This document shows, one piece after another, positions 1-63,897 of a DNA stretch of 64,000 nucleotides (position 1 is the first letter of the stretch; each line of letters opens with the position of its first letter). This DNA comes from Rhabdophis nuchalis (lineage: Eukaryota; Chordata; Lepidosauria; Squamata; Natricidae). The DNA is taken from NCBI GenBank assembly GCA_039707465.1, contig CM077643.1:66280605-66344604 (forward strand). Reading direction: 5' to 3'. The notes beneath the pieces are model-generated. The model was not told the DNA's origin, made no database searches, and saw only the letters and a list, made by a program, of their open reading frames with translations. The position numbers and the translations under genes were made by a program.

Positions 1-164
1 TGTTATCAAATTGCTCTTATGCTAAGCATCTAGACAAAGTTAGTTTCATGCAGGCGACTGCTGATATTGGAAAAGTGGGGGGCATATAATTCAGATGCAT
101 TGGCTGTTGAAACCTGAGTGGAAGGAGGACATCTAGAAATGCCAACAGTCGGCTGCCACCTGAT
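1..164. other. intron, nothing recognised
   Basis: Intronic sequence before the first recognised repeat. No exon, RNA gene or clear repeat edge seen. Confidence 0.5.
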
Positions 165-3100
165 GCAGATAGTCCTTGACTTACAACCACAATTGAGCAC
201 AAAATTTCTCTTCCTAAGTGAGATGGTTAAGTGAATTTTTCTCCATTTTACGATCTTTCTTGCCACAATTGTTAAGTGAATCACTACAGATGCTGTGTTA
301 ATAACACAGTTATTAAGTTAATCTGGCTTACCCATTGGCTTTGCTGGTCAGAAAGTCACTAATGGTGATAATAATAATAAATAATAATAATACATTTTTA
401 TTTCTAACCCGCTCTCTCTCCCCAGAGGGACTCGAGGCGGGGCACAGGAGAATTAAAAAACAATAAACACAGAGTACAAAATTTAAAAACACAATTAAAC
501 ATATCCTGCGCTAAAAACATCTATAAAAACTAAAAACTGTCCCTAAAACCCCTTAACACCATAACTAATTAAAATTACCCTAGGCCAGCCAAACGGAAGA
601 AATGAGTTTTTAAAAGCTGTCGGAAGGAGCGAAGGTCAGTGGTCGTTCTGATTTCGGGGGGAAGGTCGTTCCAGAGGGTCGGGCCCGCCACAGAGAAGGC
701 CCTTCCCCTGGACGTCGCCCGCTGGCACAGCCTAGTGGACGGCACCCGGAGAAGTCCCTCTCTGTGGGAGCGAATCGGTCGCAGGGATGTATGAGGCAGA
801 ATGCGATCCCGCAGATAGCTAGGTCCCGTGCCATGGAGCGCTTTAAAGATGGTAACTAACACCTTGAAGCGCACCCGAAAGACGACAGGCAGCCAGTGCA
901 GCTCGCGCAGGAGCGGTGTTACATGGGAGAACCTAGAGGCTCCCATAACTGCCCGCGCGGCTGCATTCTGGACTAGCTGAAGCCTTCGGGTGCACCTCAA
1001 GGGGAGCCCCATGTAGAGAGAGTTGCAATAGTCCAGCCGGGATGTCACGAGGGCATGAGTGACTGTGCAAAGGGCACCCCGATCCAATAGGGGACGCAAC
1101 TGGCGGACCAGGCGAACCTGGTAAAACGCCCTCCTGGCCACGGCTGTCACTTGATCTTCCATGGACAGCCGGGCATCAAGGAGGACGCCCAAGTTGCGTG
1201 CCCCATCCACAGGGGTAAGGTGATCGTCCCCTATGGCCAGTGATGGAGTCAACTGGTTGTACCGGGATGCCGGAAACCACAGCCACTCGGTCTTAGACGG
1301 GTTGAGTCTGAGTCTGTTACTTCCCATCCAGGCCCGCACGGCTTCCAGGCACTGACACATCACCGCTACGGCATCGTTGGGGTGGTTTGGGGTAGATATA
1401 TACAGCTGCGTGTCGTCAGCGTAGAGGTGATACTCTACCCCAAAACCACGGATGATCTCACCCAGCGGCTTCATATATGTGTTGAACAGGAGTGGCGAGA
1501 GGACCGACCCCTGAGGCACCCCACAAGTGAGGGGCCTAGAGGTCGACCTCTGCCCTCCTGTCAACACAAATTGCGACCGACCGGAGAGGTAGGAGGAGAA
1601 CCACCGTAAAACGGTGCCTCCCACCCCCAACCCCTCCAGCCGATGCAATAAGATACCATGGTCGATGGTATCAAAAGCCGCTGAGAGGTCTAATAGGACC
1701 AGGATGGAGGAACAACCCCCATCTCTGGCCCTCCAGAGATCATCTACCAACGCGACCAATGCCGTCTCGGTGCTGTGCCCGGGCCGGAAGCCGGACTGGC
1801 GCGGGTCTAGATAATCAACTTCCTCCAAGTGACGGGGAAACTGTTGTGCCACCACACTCTCAACAACCTTCGCCAGGAAGGGAAGGTTGGAGACGGGACG
1901 ATAGTTGGCTAATAAAGCTGGATCCAGAGAGGGCTTCTTCAGGAGGGGCCTCACCATGGCCTCTTTAAGAGAGGCAGGCAAGAAACCCTCACTCAGAGAA
2001 GCGTTGACAACCTCCTGGAGCCAGCCTCGTGTCACCTCCCAGGATGCCAGTACAAACCAGGAAGGACACGGGTCCAATAAACATGTGGTGGCTCGCAGTC
2101 GCCCACGTAACCTGTCCATATCCTCGGAAGTAACAGAGTCAAACTCCTCCCAACCAAGGCCCGCCTCGTGCAATCCCACTGGGCCATCAATGGAGACTAG
2201 CTCGTTCTGAATCTGAGCGATTTTCTCCTGCAGATAAATCACAAATTCCTCTGCTCTACCCTGTAATGGGGCTTCCCGCACCCTCTGTTGTAAGAGGGAG
2301 CGGGTCACCCTAAACAGGGCGGCAGGGGGGTTATCTGCGGATGCTATGAGAGTGGCACAATGATGGCGTTTGGCCACTCTCAGCGCCACAATGTAAGTCC
2401 GTAAATGGGCTCTTACCTGTGTCCGGTCAGATTCAGATCGAGTAGATCTCCATCTCCTCTCTAGGCATCTCTTGTGGCGTTTCATCACCCTTAGCTCCTC
2501 GGTAAACCAAGGGGCCAGGGTGGTTCGCCGCCGCAAGAGAGGCCGCAAGGGCGCGACCCGATCCAAGGCTCCCGCGGTCGCAGTATTCCATGCGGCCACG
2601 AGGTCCTCTGTCGGGGCGCGGGTCAGGGATACAGGAAGTGGCCCAAGCGCCGTCTGGAACCTGTCCGGGTCCATCAGGCGCCTGGGGCGGAACCAGATAG
2701 GTGACTCAGGTTCCGCCTCCCCGCGATGGGGTGTAGCGATTGGAAAGTCGAGCCGGAGAAGTGAGTGGTCTGACCATGACAGGGGTGTGATGACTATATC
2801 CCCTATACCCAGATCACTCTTCCACTGGCCAGAGACAAAGATTAGATCCGGCGTATGTCCACCCTCGTGAGTGGGGCCCTGAATTACTTGGGTCAGGTCC
2901 ATGGCCGTCATGGAAGCCATGAACTCCCGAGCTGCCTCCGATGATTCGCCCACCGATGGCAGATTAAAGTCCCCCATGACTATCAGTCTGGGGGTCTCAA
3001 CTGCCATCGTAGCGATCACCTCGAGGAGCTCGGGCAGGGCTGCTGCTACATAGCGGGGAGCCAGGTATACAACCAGCAAGCCCAACTGCCTCCCTAGGCC

Positions 3101-3312
3101 CCACTTCACACAGAGGGACTCACAGCCGGTGGTCTGTGGCACAGTGGTCTCTCTCGGCTCAAGACCTTCCCTAACAATAACCGCTACAATAACATGACCC
3201 CAGGTCATTGCAACTATCATAAATATCAACCGGTTGCCAAGCATCCAAATTTTGATCACATGACTATGGTGATGCTGCAATAGTCATAAATGTGTAACTT
3301 TTATCAGTGCTT
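165..3312 (+). mobile_element. older non-autonomous repeat, split by an L2 insertion
   Basis: Bases 165-368 (tagtccttgacttacaacca, then repeated 'ttaagtgaat' motifs) and 3188-3312 (atgacccc, 'gttgccaagcat', 'ttgatcacatgac', 'gtcataaatgtg') read as two halves of one repeat. It is a family I associate with snake introns, rich in short diverged repeats. The L2 copy at 369-3187 sits exactly between them. The right end is cut by the next repeat at 3316. The family name is not known to me. Confidence 0.5.
369..3187 (-). mobile_element. L2-clade LINE, long 5'-truncated copy (copy A)
   Basis: Minus-strand non-LTR retrotransposon. Its 3' end is at the left with an AAT-rich tail and the family's 3' block (cgagtcc before a GC-rich hairpin). 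The open frame at 575-3280 covers most of the endonuclease (MGDFNLP, SWSDHSLL) and the full reverse transcriptase (LVLLDLSAAFDTID, GVPQGSVLSPLLF, YADD) and ends LAGLG. The first roughly 30 codons of that frame are flanking sequence: homology to the other copies stops near 3187. No stop within the L2 part, so it is fairly young. Confidence 0.88.
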
Positions 3313-3315
3313 TTC

Positions 3316-3437
3316 AGTAATGGGTTCCTACTGGTTCAGACCGGTTTGGCTGAACCAGTAGTGGTTTGGCGGTCTGGGTCACTGGAACCAGCAACAATCC
3401 AGGCCTGCCACGCCCCTGAACCGGTTCTCCATCTTGT
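3316..3437. mobile_element. possible truncated hAT-like repeat
   Basis: Starts cagtaatgggttcctactgg and contains two near-palindromic 'gaaccagtag' and 'gaaccggttc' motifs, like the CAGGGGTGGGTT-type ends of other hAT-like elements in this window. No target duplication found. Confidence 0.4.
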
Positions 3438-4249
3438 TTTTCACTTCTGTGTATGCACAGAACAATTGGAATTGCTTAACATTTTCATTGGAAAACATTT
3501 TTTTCAGGGGTTCTGGCCTATGTGTATCTTTTTCTGAGGCCCATTGGGATTTTTGATTGTGGTTTTTGTATATGCTTATAATTATTATTGTTCTATCCTT
3601 TGTCTATTTTTGTCTGAATCAGATATTTTCTAGCTGGTGTCAACTTTTCACATATTGCATGGCAAGCTGTTGAGCAAACAAGCTGTCAATCAAATCAGCA
3701 GCAGCATACAAATACTGTAAATAAATTTAATACTTTAAATGAAAAAGCTAGTAACTCACATTAGAATAAAACATCAAGACAATATTCATATATGTAATTC
3801 AAGCAGTTGAGCTATCAAGCAGCTTCAGAGTTAAAAAGAGACCGAGTCAAGGATTAGGATATTACTAAACTAGGTTAAGTAAAAAATGTAGCCCAAGCTC
3901 ATGAAATAATATTTTCTGTATGGGCCACTTAGATTTGAGCGTTTATTAATTCAGAGTGGCTTGGAGCTCACTTGTGATCCAGTTGCTAGTTCTTAACACT
4001 TTTGAAAAAAAACCTTACATGAAGAACATCAGTCTTTTATTTGTCATAGTCTAGGAAAACTACTTCAAATTCCCAAATATGAACCTAACATAGGCTTATG
4101 TTTGCCAAACCCCTTGTTTGTTTCTGAGACGAGAAATGCCTACAGTATGGAGAATTATTCAGCCTGCCTCTTAAGGAACAAAGTAGCTCTGGACTCAGAT
4201 AATATGTAAAAGATCTACTAATGTTATTTATATTAATTCATTAATATAT
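3438..4249. other. intron, nothing recognised
   Basis: AT-rich intronic sequence. No exon, RNA gene or repeat edge that I can support. Confidence 0.5.
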
Positions 4250-4998
4250 AAGGGAACACGGTGGACTAATGGTTAAGACACTGGGCTGGTTAACCAGAAA
4301 TTGACAGTTTGAGACCCAAGTACCCTGTGATGGGATATGCTCCCATTCTTGCCCCAGCTCCTGTCAATCTGGCAATTTGAAAGCATGTAAATCCACATAG
4401 ATAAATAGGTGCCACTTTGGTGGAAAGGTAATAGCTCTCTGTATGCCTTGGTGTATAGTCATGCTGGCCACATGACCACAGAAAGGTTTTCAGCTGAATG
4501 GAGATGGGTACCGCCAATAACAGGGATGGCGAACCTTTTTTGCCTCAGGTGCCAAAAGCATGTACTTGCGCAATATTTCACACACTGAAGTGCCCACCCT
4601 CATAATTTAATCCCCCCCTGCCATGCCCCCTGTGCATGAGTGCATGACACCCCACCCTGCTGTCCCACGCATAAACACACCACTTTCTTAGAGCCTGGGG
4701 AGGGTAAAAACGCCCCCCTCCCAGAGGCTCTTGAGAGGCTGGAAACAGCCCATTTTCCAACTTCCGGTGGGTCCGGTAAGTCAATTTTTTGCTCTCTGGA
4801 GGCTTTCCTGAAGCCCCCAGAGGACAAAAAACTGCTGAAAATCAAGGCTGAAAATCAGCTGGCCAGTGTGTGCATTCCTGCTGGAGCTGACAGGGCAACA
4901 CCTCACGTGCCCTCAGAAATGGCTCCATGTGCCACCTGTGGCCCGCGTGCCATAGGTTCATCATCCCGGGCCTATAGAATCAGACACCACTTTTTTAT
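4250..4998 (+). mobile_element. tRNA-derived SINE, interrupted by a hAT-like MITE
   Basis: The head 'acggtggactaatggttaag' resembles a pol III A box and 'cagtttgagacc' a decayed B box. The body ('ggtgccactttggtgg', 'catgctggccacatgacca') is shared with the copies at 25808, 27981 and 53484. The body stops at 4520 and resumes at 4970 (cctatagaatcagacacc matches 'cctagagtcgggaacgac' of the 25808 copy), so the MITE at 4521-4969 landed inside it. Confidence 0.7.
4521..4969. mobile_element. hAT-like MITE
   Basis: The left end cagggatggcgaacc and right end ggttcatcatcccgg are imperfect terminal inverted repeats. Flanks gccaataa and gcctatag are a decayed 8-bp target duplication (6 of 8), the hAT size. 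It has no transposase; the interior is GC-rich with no support for a gene. It is related to the MITE at 62411. Confidence 0.68.
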
Positions 4999-57446
<52,448 letters not shown>

Positions 57447-58506
57447 GTGAGTTACTCATTATACAATCACTATAAATCATGTTAAGTCAAATCTCATTAG
57501 AAAAAAAATAGGTTTGAGCTTAGGGAAATGATCTTATTTGTCTAGTGGATTCTAAGGAACACTGTTGGAACGATATGGTTTCCTTTGACTATGTTTACAG
57601 AATGATTTGAATGTGAGATTACTCTGTTTCCATCTCTGGCAAAGTATTCCTACAATTGCTGGGACAACATCTCATGTGTATGTCGGAGGTTATTGGATAT
57701 ATGAGTTTCTTCCCTCTGAGAGTGGGTGTATGATAATCTTAGGGGAAATTTTATAAAAGATATTTTTGTCAAACTTCCAGAATAGCTGTTTCTGCAATAA
57801 GGAAATCACTGTCTTTGAAAATCCAAAAGGAGTTGTATTGAGGCTGGATGATTATTCTATTAGATCCTAGCTATATACCTATATCTGCCTATATGCTATA
57901 AGGATCAGGCAACTTTGCTTTACTTAAATCTTTACTGTCTTCTATCCATCCATACAGTGTGACAAAAGTAGACTGAGCCTTTAAGAGGATATGTTGCCCC
58001 AGTGCTTTGAGTAGCACTGAGAATTTTTTTTTTTTTTTAGGAAGGGACTGAGAAAATGGTTTGCACAATCTGTGTGTTGGTATTTTCTTATAGCTCAGCT
58101 GTTCTATAAATCAAGAGTTGTTCCTCATACTCCTCAGGTTGCCCATTGAATAGTATATGAAATATTACCAGGGAGAGTTAGGAAAGAAAATTATTTTGGG
58201 GGAAAATCAGACGTTATGTTGAATAAATTACTGCCTTTCATATCTTTACTTCTTAAACTTCTTTTGAAAACACACCTGAGTACAATTGTCTGCGAGGGGA
58301 GTACAAGAAGGTGGGGTTTTAATTATGTTCTTCTTTGGTTATGAATATTGATCACATTATTACATATTATTACAAAGAGTAAGAAAGCTGCTGTGATCAA
58401 CCAGCTTCTCCTAATAGTTTCCACATAAACAAATAAATAAATAAATAAACAAAGCAAATAAAGAAAATATAAATTCCATTTTTATGGAAAATATTTTTCT
58501 TTGTTT
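57447..58506. other. intron, nothing recognised
   Basis: AT-rich intron after the microexon, with a run of T near 58025-58041. The next EML5 exon is not here. Confidence 0.5.
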
Positions 58507-58570
58507 ATGCATGCATGCATGCATGCATGCATACATACATACATACATACATACATACATACATACATGC
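58507..58570. repeat. ATGC then ATAC microsatellite
   Basis: Six ATGC units followed by about ten ATAC units. Confidence 0.96.
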
Positions 58571-58769
58571 AAGCATGCAATTCTGAGGCTTCCCAACACT
58601 GAGCAGTATACAGGATTAAAAGCAGAAAAACAATACAAATGTAAGCATCTGGAAAAAACCACTTTATCAGATAAAATTTGACAGGCTCAGCACCACCCTA
58701 ATCCAAATCCTTGGGGAATAGCAACATTTTCAGTGATGTTTTGAACATTATCAGGGTGGGAACCATATA

Positions 58770-59035
58770 ACACCTGGGCTGATAATGTTCCAGAGGGCAG
58801 ATGTCTTGGAGACTGGATGAAAATTATCCAGAATTGTTGGGTCAAGGGCTGACTTCTTGAGGAGGAGTTACATCACTGGTTGATTTAAAGATGGAGGAAC
58901 CAGCCTTTCCATAAAGCAAACTGTAGTTGCATGGACCGAGCTACATGTCCCCATCCAGGCTGCTTTAACAACATAGAACAACCTGAATAGGTGGCTGAGC
59001 TCACTTTTTAAGGATCCTGTCTATATCACGGGTGA
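58770..59035 (-). mobile_element. old L2 LINE fragment
   Basis: Compared with copies A and D on the + strand, the motifs ggctgacttcttgaggagga and gagactggatgaaaattatc align with the same order of landmarks. Heavily diverged, with no frame left. Confidence 0.6.
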
Positions 59036-59137
59036 CAGGCTTAAAAACAGCCCAGGTAAAAGACATCAAACACCTTAGTTGGACTTGAAACTTGAAACTT
59101 TGAGTACATCTGAATAATTTTATCCATCAAGTAGCTA

Positions 59138-59163
59138 ATAATAATAATAATAATAATAATAAT
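59138..59163. repeat. AAT microsatellite, possible LINE tail
   Basis: (AAT)n followed by ctttattgtcattgtaaaaa. The latter resembles a minus-strand non-LTR 3' end, but there is no coding sequence to support it. Confidence 0.6.
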
Positions 59164-60761
59164 CTTTATTGTCATTGTAAAAATTACAATGAAATTGGCT
59201 AAAATATTCTGCAGAGCAACTCTGTGAACCTGGAACTCCACCAGGAAGGAACAAGTAACACTAAATGGGGCCGTTGGGATGATATTGGTGGATATAATAA
59301 GAAGAGTAGGAAAGTAACATTTTGTCACTCATAGGCTTATTTGGGTTTGGCCAGATTCATTCTTCGCTCTAGTGCTCTTACTGTTGCATTGTTTTCAAAT
59401 GACTGTTTCAAAGAAGCAAAGCTATATCAGATCACAAAGTTACTGTATTTTTGTTACAATAATTAAAGATCTATATCAAACAATCTTTCTAAATTATGCA
59501 AGTTTTAGAATCCAGAATGTATAGTACTGCCTTCAAATTACCCTCCCCTGATGTAATTTATTGTTGGATGAAACTAGTCCTTGTGTTGGCAGGAGAATTT
59601 TAATAAAGTGCTCAACAGTTGAAATGAAAATGATACTGAGCAAGAGTATTCCTATGAGAAGTTTGATGGAATTGATTCGAAGTTTATCCAATCTAGTTTG
59701 TGTATTACAATTTGAACGATATAAGTATTCGATAGTGGTGTGGGAAATTTGTAAACATTTACAATATTGCAAATTGGTGCATCACAATCTTCATCTGTAG
59801 AGTTGCTTCCAAAAGGATTACTGCTAATACCATTGATCAAATGAGATTATTTAGCTGTTCATACTTTATTTCATCCCAATTATATTGTGCAAAGAAAAAC
59901 ACTAAAGAAATGATGAGGAAAATATGGGGAATTTGCCAATGGAAGCTGGGTGACCACTGACACTGCAGTTCAGTTCAGAGGTTCTAAATATTTTTAAGTA
60001 ATGGTAAGAGGTGTGTAACTCCGCATATCGCCCCCCCCCCCCTCCTGATACCTTTCTTTCTGTGTCTAGTGGCAATAAATGAGCAAGTGCTACTCAGAGT
60101 TGCTTGAATCTGACTGTTCATCATTGGGGATCCCACTAAATCATATGAATAAAACTATATTAAATCTATATGCAGCCCTACTTCCAGCATCACTAGGAAT
60201 GTAACAATAGATCCTTGAAAAGCATTAAAAATTTTCCTTCAACTTTTTGCCTCTTGGTAGTAATACATCTTCAAAAGCAATTTTTTAGAATCAGGCATTG
60301 TGCTGAAGAGAAAATTAAAAGAATTCTGCAATAATGGCGAATGTCTGTAGCTTGGGTGTAGGATGAGGGTGAAGGTTCATTCTTCTTGTGGATTGGTTTC
60401 CAAATGTTTCGTCACCAGGCTAAGTAACATCTTTAGTGGAGTTTAGGGGGATGAAAAAAAATCTATATAAACCTTACCTATTATGAAGGAAAAAATACTG
60501 ATATTTTTCCCAAAGCACCTATTCTAATGTATCAGTTTCAAGCTAGATTAGAATAAGTAATCATCTTCTTTTTCCTATCTGCTGCTGAAAAGAGGTTCCA
60601 GGTAATACTTTCTCTTTCATCCACCTACTCCATATTTCTGTATCATCTTCCATTGCCCTCCAAAGCTATCTGCCACTGTAGTATCATTATTTATTTATAC
60701 CTGCACTTACCAACATTTATCATGCTGTGTTAGTTGCATACATAGGTAAATCTTTGTAAAG
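59164..60761. other. intron, nothing firm
   Basis: Mostly plain. Around 60380-60450 ggtttccaaatgtttcgtca recalls an end motif of Penelope-like elements, too short to call. Confidence 0.35.
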
Positions 60762-60763
60762 TA

Positions 60764-61003
60764 CCGTATTTATTCGAGTATAACGCGCAAAATTTTCTAC
60801 CAAAAAAAGAACTCAAAGTTTGGGTGCGCGTTATAAACGAGGGTGCGTTTTTATCATGGCCGCACGTGTTCAACAACGTTTGTCACTTACAATGTTTGGT
60901 CTGAGCCGAGAAAAAGTGAAACAAAATTTTATACCGATTTTTAATCGAAAATTAGGGGGTGCGCGTTATACACGTGTGCGCGTTATACTCGAATAAATAC
61001 GGG
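60764..61003. mobile_element. mariner/Tc1-like MITE with near-perfect ends
   Basis: 240 bp. The left end ccgtatttattcgagtataa continues into cgcgc, and the right end is its complement (25 bp with one extra C at the tip), both followed by TA. No transposase. Confidence 0.85.
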
Positions 61004-61111
61004 TAACTGCTATTATGTGAACAAACATAAAATAAAACCAACGTGTGAAATTCAGTCAATTATCAAAGACAAGTTGACATAGAGTTTATTGGAAATGTTA
61101 CATGTGGTACT

Positions 61112-61316
61112 AGTTTTTAAAGGTAGTTTTTAAAGAGATTTTATAGTGATTTTAGTATGGGGTTTTAAAATGTAGGCCATTTAAATATCTTTTTAACATA
61201 TTGTTTTAGATTTTGTACTGTTTATTTTATTGTGGCTGTACACCGCCCTGAGTCCCAAAAGGGAGAAGGGCGGTATATAAATCAAATAAACTATAACTAT
61301 AACTATAGTTAATTTA
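61112..61316 (+). mobile_element. L2-like LINE, 3' tail fragment
   Basis: ctgtacaccgccctgagtcc, ggcggtatataaatcaaata and a CTATAA tail. Untranslated sequence only. Confidence 0.8.
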
Positions 61317-62199
61317 AGTCCCTATTTCACATTTATTTTTAAGAGATGAATGAAACTTCTGGCAGGTGATAAAAAAGGTAATAGTGAAATCAAAAAATAG
61401 GCAAGAAACAGCTTCTCTAAAGACTTGTTAAAATTATTTAATGATATTTCTATCTCTGATAAAGAACATTTTGCAATTATTCTTTTCATAGATAGAAGAC
61501 AGAATTTTCTTGCAATCTGATTCTTGTGGCTACGTGCGGAGAGAACTGCCCTTTTTGCAGGTTGTCTCTACCTCATAATTAGGAAATAAGAGATAGATGG
61601 ATTATTGTCATAGAGCTGGAACAAATTGCAAATAAAACACATTAAAATAAAATGAAAACAAAACAGGAGAAGACTTTTTAGTTAGTGGTAGTTTTATCCA
61701 CCAATAGGCAATCAAAGTATGCCTAATTTTACAGGCAGTATTAACAGACTTTAGCTGCATTCAAGAAAACTAAATAATACTGATGTGATAATAACAGTTG
61801 TATATAAAAAATAATCAGGATTTCTGTGTTTTAGCGAATAAGGCATTATAAGGGAGGTACAAGGATCCTTATAGAGGGTACAAGGGCAAAATACAATTTC
61901 AATAGTTCCTATCTGTGAGGCACAGTCTTAGCTCATAAGGAACTTTTGTATATTGACCCTTCAATACTCCTGTAGGGAGAATTTGAATTCAAAATTTGGA
62001 AAGAGTTTAATGATGTCTATATTTTGCTGATTTGAAATGGGAGTGGGTGGACTTAACTGCTCAGAAAAACTTTTTGTGTTGAGCAGACTAGGGCTTCTAG
62101 ATCTTTATTTATTTTATTTGTAAAATGTATTGGCCACCCATCTTACGCAGAATAACTCTGGATGACTTACAATCATAAAAGATAAAAACTGTATAAAGC
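61317..62199. other. intron, with an old LINE-like tail near 62104-62185
   Basis: Plain intron. ttggccacccatcttacgca after a TTTA-rich run resembles an old minus-strand LINE 3' end. Confidence 0.4.
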
Positions 62200-62785
62200 T
62201 AAAAGCTATTTTCCAAAGCACTGAAGGGCAGACAAGGAATAATGGATGGAAACTGACCAAGGAGAGATTCAATTTAGAAATAAGGAGGAACTTTCTGACA
62301 GTGAGAACAATCAACCAATCGAACAGCTTGCCCTTGGAAATTGTGGGAGTTTCATCACTTGAGACTTTCAAGAAGAGATTCGAGTGCCATTTGTCAGAAA
62401 TGGTGTAGGGCAGTGATGGCTAACCTTTTTTGGCTCGCGTGCCAAAAGCGGGGGGAGCGCAGGGGGGTTGTGCATGAGCGTGCCACACCCATAATGCTAT
62501 GTGCGCGATCCCCTGCTTTTGGCATGTTTTTTTTCACCCTCCCCAGGCTCCAGAGGCTTTCTAGGAGCCTGGGGATGTTGAAAACAGCCTCCCCCCCACC
62601 TCCAGAAGGCAAAAAACGGCCTCAAAAGAAGGCCTAAATCAACTGGCCAGCACACACAAGTGCGCTGGAGCTGACAGGGCAACGACTTGCGTGCCCATAG
62701 GTTCACCATCATGGGTGTAGGGTGTCCTGCTTGAGCAGGGCGTTGGACTAGATGACCTATAAGGTCCCTTCCAACTCTGTTAATC
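62200..62785 (+). mobile_element. CR1 LINE, 3' end, interrupted by a MITE
   Basis: CR1 3' sequence (aggaggaactttctgacagt, agcttgcccttggaaattgt) runs to 62410 and resumes at 62715 with tgtcctgcttgagcagggcg and ggtcccttccaactctgtta. The MITE at 62411-62714 lies between. Confidence 0.87.
62411..62714. mobile_element. hAT-like MITE inside CR1
   Basis: The ends cagtgatggctaacc and ggttcaccatcatgg are inverted repeats (a few mismatches), with a perfect 8-bp duplication gtgtaggg at 62403-62410 and 62715-62722. Related to 4521-4969. No gene. Confidence 0.85.
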
Positions 62786-63339
62786 TAAATAACACATTGC
62801 TTAAATGCATAGTTCACACCTATAACTTATCATTAAGAAGACTCTTCTGAAAATGCTAAGAAATTAGAATTTTTGTGAAGTTGTCCTGGTTCACATACTG
62901 ATTCATAGCTGTTCTCAATAAGGAAAGAATGCAAACGGGGGAGGAGGGGGGCAGAATAGTATTTTCAAGCCAGTGTGGTATGACACAAGTCTTTGTGTCA
63001 TTTTAGTCATCCCTGCCTGTTTTCTTAACTGGGAAATAAAGAGCTAACTGGAAATTACCTTTAGGAATTTAGATTAGATCCTTTCAAGAGGAGATAGGAG
63101 GTATAAGACCCTAGCTGGGCACTGAAGAATAATTGCATTTCTCTGAATGCTGGGATATTCTGCACTTGTCTGGTAAAAATTGAATTGCAATTGCTGCTTT
63201 TTGAGCATTTTGCATTTTGGTTGAACAATGGAAAAACATGCTCACTCCAGATATTTAAAGGCTTTTATTTATTCAATATTCTGGCCATCTAACATTTAGG
63301 CATGAAATTTAGGTCTCATTGCAAAAATAAAAATCTTAG
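62786..63339. other. intron, nothing recognised
   Basis: Plain intron with a short G-rich run near 62937. Nothing recognised. Confidence 0.45.
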
Positions 63340-63880
63340 TTTTGATGTAACTGATCTCAATGCTTCCTCAAAGCAGACATTGGCTAGGACACTCAAAGCT
63401 GATTTAAATGCAGTTAAAGCTCCTTCTGTAAGTTTACCACAAGGTTGCAGTATGCCTGATAGGCTAGTTTTTGAGGAATAAGATTCTGATTGATTGATTT
63501 TGGCCACAAATGGACAGATTAAATAGCAGGTTGGAATCTCATTCATATGATGCCTTTGCAAAGATTTTGATTTTGGGGTTCTCAAAGATATTGTCCAGTA
63601 GCTGTCTACCCATAAAGTGGTTTATAATCTTAGTCCATCACTCTGCTTTGCAAATTAGGTAGAATGCAGATCTAAAATCAATAAATGCAACATGTAATAG
63701 TGTTCTAGTTGTGTAAATTTCAGCCAAAAGCTGAAGTATAAGGGCATAAAATATAATGGCATTATAGAATGACCAGTTGTAAACCTAGTCTGCTGCTAAG
63801 TGTTCTAGATTCATCCAGTTGACTAATTTGCTGTATATTATAATTAAGCATCTTTAACAAATTCAGATTTTGAACTGCTA
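63340..63880 (-). mobile_element. decayed non-LTR reverse transcriptase fragment
   Basis: On the minus strand, fragments in order read SQLVNWMNLEHLAAD-like, LLAEIYTTRT, VAFIDFRSAF and INHFMGRQLLDNI. FIDFRSAF fits reverse transcriptase motif A (the equivalent of F-I-D-x-x-x-A-F). Stops and shifts are present. It is neither L2 nor CR1 proper; the clade is not assigned. Confidence 0.55.
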
Positions 63881-63897
63881 TATTCTTGCTTGGTTTC

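Noticed and set aside
63316..63585. 89-codon minus-strand frame as a host gene
   Set aside because: Overlaps a decayed reverse transcriptase fragment and has no promoter or splice evidence.
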